Of a stretch of DNA of 64,000 nucleotides, positions 21,855-31,278 are shown piece by piece; the stretch's first letter is position 1, and each line of letters begins with the position of its first letter. A program made the translations under genes and the position numbers. Source of the stretch: Lysobacterales bacterium (GTDB taxonomy: Bacteria; Pseudomonadota; Gammaproteobacteria; Xanthomonadales; Rhodanobacteraceae); the NCBI GenBank assembly GCA_017305135.1, contig JAFKNA010000005.1, forward strand, positions 186,001 to 250,000, in the 5' to 3' direction. The notes beneath the pieces were generated by a model. It worked only from the letters and a program-made list of their open reading frames with translations. It was not told the DNA's origin and searched no databases.

Positions 21855-24233
21855 TCAGTCGCGCGCCTGGGGTGCGCAGGAGGCGCCGAGATGGGCCAGG
21901 ATGATGGCCTCGTCGTCCTCGTCGGTCCTGCCGTCGTGGTTGAAGTCGTACCAGGTCGACTGGCCCGCGCCGTCGAACTGGTTCAGCTGGCTCAGCTCGG
22001 CCCAGTTGTCCAGGTCCGCCTGGTCCACCCGGAAATCGCGGTTGCCGTCGCCCGGGCACTGGACCTCGTCGTAGCTGTAGTTGTACGCCGCCACCGTGTC
22101 GCGGTGATCGATTTCCGCGCGGAGCACGCCGTACGCCGCCTGCGCGTCGGCACCGAGGCCTGACGTGTCGAGCGGCGGCGGGCCGATCGCGAGCTCGGTG
22201 CCCTCCTTGTCGATCACCGGATTGGGCAGCGCGAGCATGTCGATCCGGTAGAACTCGTCGATGTTGGTGTTGATGCCGGTGTAGACGGAGTTCACCGGAT
22301 TCACCAGGTCTTCGGTGAAGGTCTTGCGATTCTGGCGCACCAGCTTGAACGTGCCGTCGCTGGCCGCCTTCGACGAATCGGGCAGGACCCGGGTGGCGTC
22401 GCCCGGATCCAGTGCCTTGCGGTAGGACATCACCTGGCCGCAATGGTCGAAACCCGCTTCCGGCACGTTGTCCAGGCCTGAGCCCACGCCATACCAGACG
22501 CCGCCCTGGTCGTCGCACAGCGCCTTGTTCGGGAAGATCACGAAGCAGGTGTCGGCGGCCTCCACCACGCAGGGCTGGGCGACGACGCCGGCCTGCGGGT
22601 TGGGGAAGTTGGTGCCCATCTCGGTGAAGTTGATCGCGCGCAGTGCATCCTGCATCGGGTTGGTCAGGTACTCGCGCATGGGCTGCGCGTCGAGCGGGCG
22701 ATCCGCGGGGACATGCGCATCGATGTCCGCGCCGGCGATTTCCGCGAACAGGCGGTAGAGATCGGGCGCACTCACCTGGTGCGGCACCTCGCGACCGGGC
22801 GCGGCGACCATGCGCCCGGCCACCAGCAGCGGCACGGCCACGCCGGTCTGATAAGGCGAGGCCTTGGCGCGCGCCGGGTCGAAGCGGCCGGGCGCGGTGA
22901 ACTTGACGCTGTTGACGTAGGTGCCGTTGTCGCCCATGACCACCACCACGGTATTCGAATTCGCCGGGTCGTAATCGAGCGTGCCGTCGCCGTTCCAGGT
23001 GGCGAGGCCGAGCTCGACCAGCAGGCGGCCGATCTCCCGGTCCATGGCCTCGACCATCAGGTTGGTGATCAGGCGATCGTCCACCATGCCGATGATCTGC
23101 CCGGGTGCGCCTTCCACGTCGGACAGCGGGGAGCAGACCAGGTTGTCGTTGCGTCCGGGCGTGTCCGCGGCAATCAGCGCGAGCGGAGGCACCTGCAGTG
23201 GGGCGTGGATGGCCGAATAGCCCAGCGACATCATCCACGGCTTGTCCTTGGGCTGGGCGCGCGCCCAGGCGATGGCGCGGTCGGTTTCCAGGGTGCTGCG
23301 GTAGCCGCGCGCCGAAGGATCGGTCGCCAGCACCTCGCCGGCGTTGCCCTCGGCGTCGCTCCAGACGAACTTGCCGGTGTAGTAGCCGTTCTGCGTCGTG
23401 AAATCGACATGCGCCGGCGTGCTGGCCTGGCAGGTCTGGTCGGGATCGAAGATGCCGCCGCGCTCCAGGCAGGCGCGGCCCGGCGTGCGGAGGTCGGCGG
23501 CGTCGTTGCGGTCGATCTGCTCGCAGGTGTTGTCCACGTAATAGCAGGCGCCATGGTCCGCACCGTTCACGCTGTCCATCGTGGTGTTGGACACGAAACC
23601 GCACTTGTGGGGACCTTCGGCAGGGTCTTCGCCGAAGGTCCTGAGGCCGGCGCGGGTGTCGATGGGATAGGGCGCGCCATCGAGGTAGCCGTCGAAATGG
23701 TCCCAACCCAGCTTCCACATCGTCTTGAGGCCATACGGCAGGTTGGCCGAGGTGCCGAGGTTGGTGCCGGTCAGGTGCATCTTGCCGATCATGGCATTGG
23801 TGTAGCCGGCGGTTTTAAGCAGCTTGGGCAGCGTCACCTCATAGGGCGAAATCTCCGAATTGGCGAGATCGGTCTGCACCACCGCATTCAGGATGTTGGT
23901 GCTGGACGGATAGCGCCCGGTGAACAGGCTCGCGCGGGTGGGCGTGCAGGTCGGCATGGCCCAGGCGTTGCGGAACTTGAGGCCGGCGTCGGCGATCGCC
24001 GCCAGGTTGGGCGTCTTTGGCGGCGCGGCGCCGCCATAGCCGTAGAAGTCGAGCTGGTCCAGGCCGAAGTCGTCGATGACGATGAACAGGATGTTGGGCG
24101 GCGGGCCTGCCTCTCCGCTCTCGAAGCCGCTGGAGAAGATCGCGTCCTCGCCACCCGCCTTCGCCAGGCCCGCCAGCAGGAACATCGACAGGAGTGAAAC
24201 CAGCACTTTCGGCAGGTAATGCAGCCCCTTCAT
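21855..24233 (-). CDS. Secreted type I sulfatase with C-terminal dockerin-like EF-hand repeats
   Basis: A 792-aa alkaline-phosphatase-superfamily sulfatase. A signal peptide (about 26 aa) is followed by the IF-x-x-GFE motif (IFSSGFE, 32-38). The catalytic core begins NILFIVIDDFG with metal-binding Asp54/Asp55. The formylglycine signature is CTPTR (Cys96), the Cys-type, which needs FGly-generating enzyme (FGE) or anSME activation. Further motifs are NAMIGKMH and VVVVMGDNGT. The C-terminus has two Ca-binding-loop-like units, DGNRDFRVDQADL and DFNHDGRTDEDDEAI, as in type I dockerins. Many Cys (CPGDGN, CSPLSD) suit export. ATG at 24233. The substrate is unknown. Confidence 0.9.
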   Translation of the reverse strand: MKGLHYLPKVLVSLLSMFLLAGLAKAGGEDAIFSSGFESGEAGPPPNILFIVIDDFGLDQLDFYGYGGAAPPKTPNLAAIADAGLKFRNAWAMPTCTPTRASLFTGRYPSSTNILNAVVQTDLANSEISPYEVTLPKLLKTAGYTNAMIGKMHLTGTNLGTSANLPYGLKTMWKLGWDHFDGYLDGAPYPIDTRAGLRTFGEDPAEGPHKCGFVSNTTMDSVNGADHGACYYVDNTCEQIDRNDAADLRTPGRACLERGGIFDPDQTCQASTPAHVDFTTQNGYYTGKFVWSDAEGNAGEVLATDPSARGYRSTLETDRAIAWARAQPKDKPWMMSLGYSAIHAPLQVPPLALIAADTPGRNDNLVCSPLSDVEGAPGQIIGMVDDRLITNLMVEAMDREIGRLLVELGLATWNGDGTLDYDPANSNTVVVVMGDNGTYVNSVKFTAPGRFDPARAKASPYQTGVAVPLLVAGRMVAAPGREVPHQVSAPDLYRLFAEIAGADIDAHVPADRPLDAQPMREYLTNPMQDALRAINFTEMGTNFPNPQAGVVAQPCVVEAADTCFVIFPNKALCDDQGGVWYGVGSGLDNVPEAGFDHCGQVMSYRKALDPGDATRVLPDSSKAASDGTFKLVRQNRKTFTEDLVNPVNSVYTGINTNIDEFYRIDMLALPNPVIDKEGTELAIGPPPLDTSGLGADAQAAYGVLRAEIDHRDTVAAYNYSYDEVQCPGDGNRDFRVDQADLDNWAELSQLNQFDGAGQSTWYDFNHDGRTDEDDEAIILAHLGASCAPQARD

Positions 24234-24411
24234 GTTTCCCCCCGGACCTGGACGTGATTGCACGGCATCAAACCGCCAATGGCCCGGATACGCAACACCA
24301 TGTACATGGCATCGGCAGCGCCGCGAACGCGCGCGAGGATCGGCACCGCAACGGCGGGGCCTGGCGCCTCTGGGGTCGACTTTGCGCGGCGGTCGTGAGC
24401 ACGATACCGAC

Positions 24412-25068
24412 ATGGACACGATAAGAATCCTGCTGGTCGAAGACGACGCGCCGACGCGCCAGCGCCTGCACGACGCGCTGGCTGCCGATCCGGGATTCAC
24501 GGTCGAGGCGGTCGGCAGCCTCGGCGATGCGCGTGCGGCGATCGCCAGAACCCCGCCACAGGTACTGCTCACCGACCTCGAACTGCCCGACGGGCATGGC
24601 GCGGAGCTCACCGCCGAGGTGCATACCGCACATCCCGCGGTGGAGATCCTGGTGATCTCCGTGCTCTGCGACGAGGCCAACGTGGTCGCGGCGATCGCCG
24701 CCGGGGCCAGTGGCTACATCGTCAAGGATGCCCTGCCGGAAGACATCGGTGCCACGGTCCGCCAGGTACTCGAAGGCCAGTCGCCGCTGTCCGCCGGCAT
24801 CGCGCGGTTCCTGCTGCGCCGGCTGCAGGCCGCACCGGCACCGGGCCCGGAACCGGCGTCGGAATCGCCGCTGGACCTGACCGGGCGCGAGACCGAGATC
24901 CTGTGGGGCATCGCCAAGGGCCTCAGCTACAACGAGATCGCCGACAAGCTCGGCATCTCCCGCAAGACCGTGCCCAACCACATCAAGAGCATCTACCGCA
25001 AACTCGAGGTCAACAGCCGCGGCGAGGCGGTGTTCGAGGCGGTTTCGCGACAGCTCATCACGTTTTGA
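24412..25068 (+). CDS. NarL/FixJ family response regulator
   Basis: A 218-aa two-component regulator. The receiver domain starts MDTIRILLVEDDAP with phospho-acceptor Asp55 (LLTDLELPD), Thr/Ser switch region LVISVLC and Lys in YIVKDAL. A Pro-rich linker leads to a LuxR-type HTH: LTGRETEILWGIAKGLSYNEIADKLGISRKTVPNHIKSIYRKL. The usual KTVxxHV is KTVPNHI here. It runs divergently from the sulfatase (178 bp apart) and converges on the sensor kinase with an 11-bp overlap, so the two form a likely pair. ATG at 24412. Confidence 0.92.
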   Translation: MDTIRILLVEDDAPTRQRLHDALAADPGFTVEAVGSLGDARAAIARTPPQVLLTDLELPDGHGAELTAEVHTAHPAVEILVISVLCDEANVVAAIAAGASGYIVKDALPEDIGATVRQVLEGQSPLSAGIARFLLRRLQAAPAPGPEPASESPLDLTGRETEILWGIAKGLSYNEIADKLGISRKTVPNHIKSIYRKLEVNSRGEAVFEAVSRQLITF

Positions 25069-26953
25069 GCGCGCCCTCGGCGGTGCCGCCAAGCCGTTCG
25101 GGCAGGTCGACGATCACGCGGGTGCCGAGCGCGTCGCTTTCCACCTCCAGCCGCGCGCCGAGGTCGTCGGCGCGGCGCTGCATGTTGCCCATGCCGTAGT
25201 GGCCGCGCCGAGGCTGCGCCCCACCCCGGCCGCGGTCGCTCACCACCAGGCGCACACCAGGACCCCGCATGCGCGGCGCCTCGACCGCGACCACAGGCGA
25301 GCCGGAATGGCGCGCGGCGTTGTTCACCGCTTCCTGCAGCAGGCGGAACAGCGCCAGCGCGTGGGTGGGCGACAGGCCGGGCAGGTCCGGCAGGTCGTGG
25401 ACCTTCCATTCCAGGCGCAGGCCGGAGCGGCGCAGTTGAGGTTCGATGCGGTCGCGGAACGCCACCAGCATCATGCCGAGGTCGTCGCCGAAATCCTCCA
25501 TCGAGTCCACCACCAGGCGCAGGTCGGTCAACGCGCCATGGCAGGCACGGGCGACCTCGCGCGCCACCGGGCCGTCGCCGCGTTCGCTCAGCGAGACGAT
25601 CGACACCAGCTGGCCGGCGATGCCATCGTGCAGGTCGCCCATCAGGCGCATGCGTTCGGCGGCCAGGGTCTCGCGCCGCGCCTGCGCCTGCTCGCGCCGG
25701 AAGGCCTGCCGCAACTGTTCGCCCGCGGCGGCGACGTCGCGGCGCAGGCGGGCGTTGAAGTCCTCCAGGAGCGACAGGCCTTCGGCGAAGCTCCGCAACA
25801 GGATCGCGCCCATGATGAACGCCAGGATCGGCCCGTTGAAGCGCGCGAGCAGCACGTGGCCACGGCCGAGCCCGGTGCCGAGCACGACCTGGTCGCGCAC
25901 GGCGAGTGCCAGCAGCACCCCGATCGCGACCAGCAGGGTCAGCGCGGTGCGATCGCGCCGACCCACGCCCGCCCGCCACAGCTCCCCGAGCGCCAGCGCG
26001 GCCAGGCCAAGCGCGAGCGGCATGAACAGCGCCCACAGCAGGAACATCGACCAGGCCGCCGGCAGGGCGTGGAAGGCCACCACCATCAGCGCACCGGGAA
26101 CAAGGAACCAGCGGGTGCGCAGCGGTGGCCTGCGCCCGGTCAGCTGCCAGATGAACGGCAGCAGCAGGCAGGCGGCGACGAAACGCAGCGTATTCACCGG
26201 CACCAGCAGGAATTCGCCGAATGCGCTGGCGATGACCGGCGACAGCGAAGTCAGAGCGAAACTCAGCGAGATCGCGGCGCACAGGAGATAGAGCTGGTCC
26301 TGGCGGCGCGCCAGCCAGATCAGCAGCAGGATCGAGCCGATGGCCAGCAGCGCGCCGTCCATCAGGCGGGACAACGTCATCACCACGAAGTGGGCGGCTT
26401 CGTAATCGCCCCGCAAGCGGTCCTCCGGACCGAAGAACACCGGGCCGACCGCGCCCGAACCCAGCCGCTCGGCCAGCACCACGCCGATCTCGTTGGTGCC
26501 CGGCCGCAGCAGGCGCCCGGGCACGCTGGCGATCTGCGGTGCGCCCTGGCCCTGGCGGAGCGAGGCTTCACCGAGGGTGCTGTCCAACATCGGCACGCCG
26601 TTGAGCGAAACCTGCATGCGCCCGGTGAACTGCGGCACGTAGAGGGCGAAGCGCTCGCCGGCGACCGCATCGTGGTCGAACGGGATCCGGTAGGCGTGGA
26701 CGCATTCCTCCCGCGCGTGGCAGTTTCCGGGCAGGCGCATCGGCACCGGCCCGGTCTCGCCCTCGCCCTCGCCAGTGGCGCGAAAGGCGCCGTCGAAACG
26801 CTGCACCCCGGCGTCGCGGACGCGCGCGCCCGCATCCATCAGCCCGTCCAGCGCGATCAGCAGTGCCAGCGCGCCCAGCAGCAGGACCGCCAGATACTTC
26901 CACGGCAGCGGACCGGGGACCGGCGTTCCCGTGTTCGTCGTAAGCTCCGACAT
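25058..26953 (-). CDS. Membrane sensor histidine kinase (7TMR-DISM plus HisKA_3, NarX/LytS-like)
   Basis: A 631-aa sensor. One N-terminal TM (YLAVLLLGALALLIAL) is followed by a periplasmic beta-sandwich-like domain of about 150 residues and then seven hydrophobic helices (from about 200 to 400), the 7TMR-DISM layout. The cytoplasmic end has the HisKA_3 motif ERMRLMGDLHDGIAGQL, in which His is the phosphorylation site. The ATPase N-box is LFRLLQEAVNNAARHSG and a G-box lies near GHYGMGNMQRRADDLG. The downstream response regulator is convergent, which is unusual for a two-component pair. ATG at 26953. Signal unknown. Confidence 0.88.
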   Translation of the reverse strand: MSELTTNTGTPVPGPLPWKYLAVLLLGALALLIALDGLMDAGARVRDAGVQRFDGAFRATGEGEGETGPVPMRLPGNCHAREECVHAYRIPFDHDAVAGERFALYVPQFTGRMQVSLNGVPMLDSTLGEASLRQGQGAPQIASVPGRLLRPGTNEIGVVLAERLGSGAVGPVFFGPEDRLRGDYEAAHFVVMTLSRLMDGALLAIGSILLLIWLARRQDQLYLLCAAISLSFALTSLSPVIASAFGEFLLVPVNTLRFVAACLLLPFIWQLTGRRPPLRTRWFLVPGALMVVAFHALPAAWSMFLLWALFMPLALGLAALALGELWRAGVGRRDRTALTLLVAIGVLLALAVRDQVVLGTGLGRGHVLLARFNGPILAFIMGAILLRSFAEGLSLLEDFNARLRRDVAAAGEQLRQAFRREQAQARRETLAAERMRLMGDLHDGIAGQLVSIVSLSERGDGPVAREVARACHGALTDLRLVVDSMEDFGDDLGMMLVAFRDRIEPQLRRSGLRLEWKVHDLPDLPGLSPTHALALFRLLQEAVNNAARHSGSPVVAVEAPRMRGPGVRLVVSDRGRGGAQPRRGHYGMGNMQRRADDLGARLEVESDALGTRVIVDLPERLGGTAEGALKT

Positions 26954-27293
26954 GCGCCCTACTGCCACCGCAACGGACCGATGATCGCGGTGGCCGCCTG
27001 TCCCCGCAAGTCGCGGCATGGCTGGCCTGAGGCCGCGCCGTTGCGCGGCGGGCGCGAATCAGCGCCTGCCATGCCACGGGTGCTACCCTAGGAAAGCCTG
27101 CGGGCACACGATGCGACCAGCAGGAGCGCAGCCTGCTGTGCGCGACCGCGACCGCGACCGGCGAGTGCGCGACCAGCGCAAGCGCATGGCCGCACATGCC
27201 GTCGGAATCGCCGACAGGACGGTTCCCGGATGCTGGAGGCCGCGCGGCCGTAATGCGCGCATACCGAGATCGCCACCCCACGCAGCCCGCACC
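26954..27293. other. Intergenic region between divergent sensor kinase and pyrF
   Basis: About 340 bp with no credible gene. It contains a GC-rich, REP-like stretch around 27113-27180 (AGCAGGAGCGCAGCCTGCTG, then repeated GCGACC) that resembles the GTAGGAGCG doublets. Promoters for both divergent genes must lie here but no unambiguous -35/-10 pair was recognised. Confidence 0.5.
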
Positions 27294-28106
27294 ATGAATT
27301 TCATCCATGCCCTCACTGCTGCCTGGCAGCGCAACGATTCCCTGGTCTGCGTCGGCCTTGATCCGGAGCCGGCCAGGTTCCCCGCGCATCTCGGTGCCGA
27401 CCCCGACGCGATCTTCGCCTTCTGCCGTGCCATCGTCGATGCGACGGCGGACCTCGTCTGCGCGTTCAAGCCGCAGATCGCGCACTTCGCCGCGCATGGC
27501 GCGGAAGGCGCGCTGGAGCGCCTGATCGCGCACATCCACGCCGCGCATCCAGGCGTGCCGGTGATCCTCGACGCCAAACGCGGCGACATCGGCTCCACCG
27601 CCCGGCAGTACGCCGCGGAAGCGTTCGACCGCTACGGCGCCGATGCGGTGACGGTCAACCCCTACCTGGGCCACGACTCCCTGGCGCCCTTCCTCGACCG
27701 CACCGACAAGGGCGTCATCATCCTGTGCCGCACCTCCAACCCGGGCGGCGCGGACTTCCAGGCCCTGGACTGCGGCGGCGCGCCGCTCTACCTACGCGTG
27801 GCCGAAACCGTCGCGCGCGACTGGAACGCCCACGGCAACTGCGCCCTGGTCACCGGCGCGACCTGGCCGGAGGAACTCGGCCGGGTGCGCGCCGCCGTCG
27901 GCGACATGCCGCTGCTGGTACCGGGCATCGGCGCGCAGGGCGGCGACGTGGCCGCGGTGCTCCGGCATGGCGCAACAGCGAATGGCACCGGGCTGATGGT
28001 GAGTTCTTCCCGCGCCATCCTCTATGCCGGTTCCGGCACGGATTTCACCGACGCCGCCCGCGCCGCGGCACGGGAGCTTCGCGACACCATCAACCGGTTC
28101 CGCTAG
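27294..28106 (+). CDS. pyrF: Orotidine 5'-phosphate decarboxylase PyrF
   Basis: PyrF makes UMP from OMP in de novo pyrimidine synthesis. The N-terminal [13 protein letters not shown] and the catalytic [11 protein letters not shown] (Asp-x-Lys-x-x-Asp motif) are present. The phosphate-binding part is [17 protein letters not shown]. This is the type 2 OMPDC subfamily, in which an extended LDPEP segment precedes the barrel. Length is 270 aa, full size. ATG at 27294; a GTG-rich upstream reading was rejected. It is a single gene in its own transcription unit. Confidence 0.94.
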   Translation: MNFIHALTAAWQRNDSLVCVGLDPEPARFPAHLGADPDAIFAFCRAIVDATADLVCAFKPQIAHFAAHGAEGALERLIAHIHAAHPGVPVILDAKRGDIGSTARQYAAEAFDRYGADAVTVNPYLGHDSLAPFLDRTDKGVIILCRTSNPGGADFQALDCGGAPLYLRVAETVARDWNAHGNCALVTGATWPEELGRVRAAVGDMPLLVPGIGAQGGDVAAVLRHGATANGTGLMVSSSRAILYAGSGTDFTDAARAAARELRDTINRFR

Positions 28107-28109
28107 CCC

Positions 28110-28383
28110 CAGCCGTCTCGGCTGGCCGTTCACCCTGGGATCGTCGGATCCGGAGCCCTTCCAGGCCACGTATCTCGACTGCGAAGCCGCGGCGGGCAGC
28201 CCACCTTTCGCCATTCCACCGGAATGCGGCCTGTCCGTGCAGGCTTCCATGACGGGATTCCCGGAATTCCAGAACGGCGTCCATTTCCCGCTGCCCAACG
28301 CCAACATCGGCGACGGGCGCATCGTGTCGCGCGACCCGCAAACCGGCATCCGGCTGGAAGCGTTCCGCATCGGCCACGACTGA
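28110..28383 (+). pseudogene. Possible C-terminal gene remnant, function unknown
   Basis: An open reading of about 90 codons directly after pyrF, in another frame, with plausible composition and a conserved-looking Cys pair (LDCEAA, PPECGL). No match to a family could be made by eye. The upstream continuation of this frame runs inside pyrF (to an ATG at 28024). It may be a decayed C-terminal fragment, a small gene with an unusual start, or chance. Confidence is low. Confidence 0.3.
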
Positions 28384-28397
28384 CGTGTCATCGGGAT

Positions 28398-28438
28398 GTA
28401 GCTCCAACCTGCGCTCCGTGCGCGCAGGTCGGGACTAC
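28398..28438. repeat. REP-type palindrome downstream of pyrF
   Basis: GTAGCTCCAACCTGCGC at the left pairs with GCGCAGGTCGGGACTAC at the right across a short loop. It is a hairpin of about 17 bp with a few mismatches, downstream of pyrF and of the convergent delta-60 gene, where it could aid 3'-end formation. Confidence 0.7.
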
Positions 28439-28561
28439 GCCCCGGCGGCTCGTGCCGCGCGACATCGCACGCATCGGTCGCACCGGACTCCGGCTACACC
28501 GCGGCCTTGCCGCGTCCGGGCATTGCGCACGGCCGCGGAAGTAAGGCTGCGTCTCTGCCCG

Positions 28562-31102
28562 CTACTCGAAGCCGTCCCGGAAGATGCCGTCATCGTCGTC
28601 GAACAGGTACGCGGTGGTTTCGATCAGGCCGGAACCGTTGGTGTCGCCGACGCGTCCGCGCGCACGCAGGAAGTAGGGCTGGTTGGCGGGCGGGATGAAG
28701 CCGGTCAGACGCCAGCCTCCAGGCTCGCGCTGCATGGTGCCGACGGGCGTGAAGCTGCCGGAGTAGCCGGTGTAGGAAAGCAGCAGTTCCGGAGGCAGCA
28801 GAAGCTCCGGTCCGGCGCCGGAACGCCGCCACAGCGCCGTGCGATTCTCCACGGTCAGGGATTGCAGCGCGGCTTGCGGCGTGGAGAGGCGTGCCAGGTA
28901 GCTGCGCGGCATGCCGCCGATCTGGGTGAACCCGCCGCCCACCAGCACCTTGCCATCCGGCTGCATGGCCAGGCTGTCCACCCAGGCACTGGCTCCCGGA
29001 TCGAAGCCGGCATCCAGACTGCCGTCCGGGTTCAGCCGCGCAACAAAACGATGCGGCTGGCCGCCGATCTGGGTGAAGGTGCCGCCCACAAGCACCCTGC
29101 CATCCGGCTGCACGGCCAAGCTGGACACGAGGCCGCCGGCCCCGGGGTTGAAGCCGGCATCGAGACTGCCGTCCGGGTTCAGCCGCGCGATGCGGCTGCG
29201 CGGCTGGCCGCCGATCTGGGTGAAGATCCCTCCTACCAGCACCTTCCCGTCTGGCTGCACGGCCAGGCTGTATACCTTATCGTTGGCTCCCAGGTTGAAG
29301 CCGGCATCGGGGCTGCCGTCCGGGTTCAACCGCGCGATATATATGTGCGGCTGGCCGCCGATTCGGGTGAAGAAGCCTCCCACCAGCACCCTGCCGTCCG
29401 GCTGCACGGCCAGACTCCGCACATAGTCGTTGGCTCCGGGGTTGAAGCCGGCATCGAGGCTGCCGTCCGGGTTCACGCGCGCGATGTGGTTGCGCGGTAG
29501 ACCGCCGATCTGGGTGAAGACCCCTCCTACCAACACCTTGCCGTCTGGCTGGAGGACCAAGCTATGTATCGTGTCGTTGAGTCCAGGGCTGGAGCTGGGG
29601 TTGAAGCCGGCATCGAGGCTGCCGTCCGGATTCAGGCGCGCGATGCCACCGCGCTGTTGGCCGGCGATCTGGCTAAAGTCTCCCCCCAACAGCACCTTGC
29701 CGTCCGGCTGCACGATCAGGCTGCGCACTTCTCTATCGGCTCCAGGGTTGAAGCTGGCATCGAGTTTGCCGTCCGAGTTCAGGCGCGCGATGCGGCTGCG
29801 CGGTTGCCCGCCGATCTGGGTAAACCCACCGCCCACCAGCACCTTGCCGTCCGGCTGCAGAGCGATGCAGCGCACGACACCACCGTCGGCTCCAGCAGGA
29901 TTGAAAGAGCGATCCAGGTGGCCGCCCACGTGGAGCCGGGCGATGCGTCCGCTCGGGATGTTGGAGATGAGAAGAAAGCTGCCGCCGATCAGCACCTTGT
30001 CGTCCTGCTGCACGGCAATGCTGAAAACCTGCCGGTTGGCGCTGGCGGTAAAATCCGAATAGACGCCGCCATCCGCGCTCAATCGCGCAATCCGCTGATG
30101 CTCCTGCATTCCGACATCTCCGACCTGGAGGAAGCTTCCGCCGATCAGGATGCTGCCATCCGGATGCAGGGCCACGGCGTAGACCGTGCCGTCGGTACGG
30201 GGACGGAAACCGGCGTCCAGGGTGCCGTCTGCGTTGATCCGGGCCAGGAAATTGCGCGGGTCGACCCCGACCATGGAGAAGTTGCCGCCCAGGACGATCT
30301 TGCCGCCGGGCTGCACCGCGATGCTTTGCACCCAGCCGTTGAAATCGAGATCAAGGCTGGCGTCGAGCGTGCCGTCCGCATGAACCCGCGCGACATACCG
30401 GCGGGCCTGGCTCCCCAAGGTGGTGAAACGCCCGCCGACCAGCAGTTTGCCGTCATCCTGCACCGCCACGCTGTGCACCCAGCCATTGGCATCGAGATCG
30501 AACGCGGCATCGAGCGTGCCATCGGCGTTCAACCGTGCGAGGTGGCTATGCGCTTGGCCGTCGACGCGGGTGAAATCGCCCCCTATGACCACCCTGCCAC
30601 CGCGCTGGATGGCCAGGCTGTAAACCGCCGAACCCTCCAACGCGGGATGGAACGTGGCATCGAGCGTACCGTTCGCGTTGAGCCGGGCGATCCCTTTGCA
30701 GGCGCAGGTGCCCACGTTGGCAAAGCTGCCGCCCAGCAGGACCTTTCCATCCGGCTGCACGGCCGTCGTATAGACCAGGCCATCCACCGGCGGTGGAGTA
30801 AAGGCGGGATCGATGCTGCCATCGACGCGCAGCCGGGCGATGCGCTCGCGTGGCTCGCCGGCAATCTCGGTGAAGTCGCCGCCGACGACGGCCATGCCGT
30901 CCGGCTGCACCGTGATCGTGCGCACGTTGCTGTCGGCAAGCGGCCAGTAGCCATCGTTGGCGTCCTGCGCCAGCAGCGGCGCGGCGAAGGCGAGCAGGAG
31001 CAGCGCCACGATGCAGCGCCACGCCCGCCCACCGGCGCGGCGCGCATCGGGGGAAGCGGGCGCGACACGACGCCGGTGCACGATGCGGTGGAACGGTTCC
31101 AT
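28562..31102 (-). CDS. Secreted delta-60 repeat (beta-propeller) protein, copy 1
   Basis: An 846-aa exported protein. An Arg-rich n-region and hydrophobic core (CIVALLLLAFAAPLLAQ) form a signal peptide. Then come 14 tandem units of about 49 residues with the consensus VQPDGKVLVGGxFTQIGG, RIARLNPDGSLDAGFNPGA. This is the delta-60 repeat. Fourteen units could form two seven-bladed propellers. A non-repeat C-terminal domain (about 110 aa) ends in IFRDGFE. The ATG at 31102 has GAGGAGAG upstream. It is a tandem paralogue of the next gene. Its role is unknown; surface or extracellular binding is likely. Confidence 0.88.
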   Translation of the reverse strand: MEPFHRIVHRRRVAPASPDARRAGGRAWRCIVALLLLAFAAPLLAQDANDGYWPLADSNVRTITVQPDGMAVVGGDFTEIAGEPRERIARLRVDGSIDPAFTPPPVDGLVYTTAVQPDGKVLLGGSFANVGTCACKGIARLNANGTLDATFHPALEGSAVYSLAIQRGGRVVIGGDFTRVDGQAHSHLARLNADGTLDAAFDLDANGWVHSVAVQDDGKLLVGGRFTTLGSQARRYVARVHADGTLDASLDLDFNGWVQSIAVQPGGKIVLGGNFSMVGVDPRNFLARINADGTLDAGFRPRTDGTVYAVALHPDGSILIGGSFLQVGDVGMQEHQRIARLSADGGVYSDFTASANRQVFSIAVQQDDKVLIGGSFLLISNIPSGRIARLHVGGHLDRSFNPAGADGGVVRCIALQPDGKVLVGGGFTQIGGQPRSRIARLNSDGKLDASFNPGADREVRSLIVQPDGKVLLGGDFSQIAGQQRGGIARLNPDGSLDAGFNPSSSPGLNDTIHSLVLQPDGKVLVGGVFTQIGGLPRNHIARVNPDGSLDAGFNPGANDYVRSLAVQPDGRVLVGGFFTRIGGQPHIYIARLNPDGSPDAGFNLGANDKVYSLAVQPDGKVLVGGIFTQIGGQPRSRIARLNPDGSLDAGFNPGAGGLVSSLAVQPDGRVLVGGTFTQIGGQPHRFVARLNPDGSLDAGFDPGASAWVDSLAMQPDGKVLVGGGFTQIGGMPRSYLARLSTPQAALQSLTVENRTALWRRSGAGPELLLPPELLLSYTGYSGSFTPVGTMQREPGGWRLTGFIPPANQPYFLRARGRVGDTNGSGLIETTAYLFDDDDGIFRDGFE

Positions 31103-31278
31103 GGCGCTCTCCTCGGAGGTCTCGCGGGGCGCCCGGCGCGGGTGCCCCGACGGTGATGCGCCGACGCACGAGCGCGACGGCATATCCGAGCACTACCGGA
31201 ATTGGCGGCGACGATTACAGTTCGTGCCGCGCGACGAAGCGGGCGTCGGCTGCGCAAATCCGGCTCCACCGCGGCGGG

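Larger units (their letters stand above)
28107..28561. other. Intergenic region after pyrF with a possible gene remnant
   Basis: From 28110 to 28383 the plus frame encodes an open stretch of about 90 residues ending at TGA (LGWPFTLGSSDPEPFQATYLDC ... FQNGVHFPLPNANIGDG...). Its amino-acid composition looks protein-like but no start codon of its own is visible downstream of the pyrF stop. The rest of the gap has a palindromic repeat and then flank shared with the second propeller gene. Confidence 0.4.

Noticed and set aside
28090-28407. A 105-codon minus-strand frame after pyrF
   Set aside because: It overlaps the pyrF end and the possible plus-strand remnant, has no recognisable motif and no ribosome-binding site.
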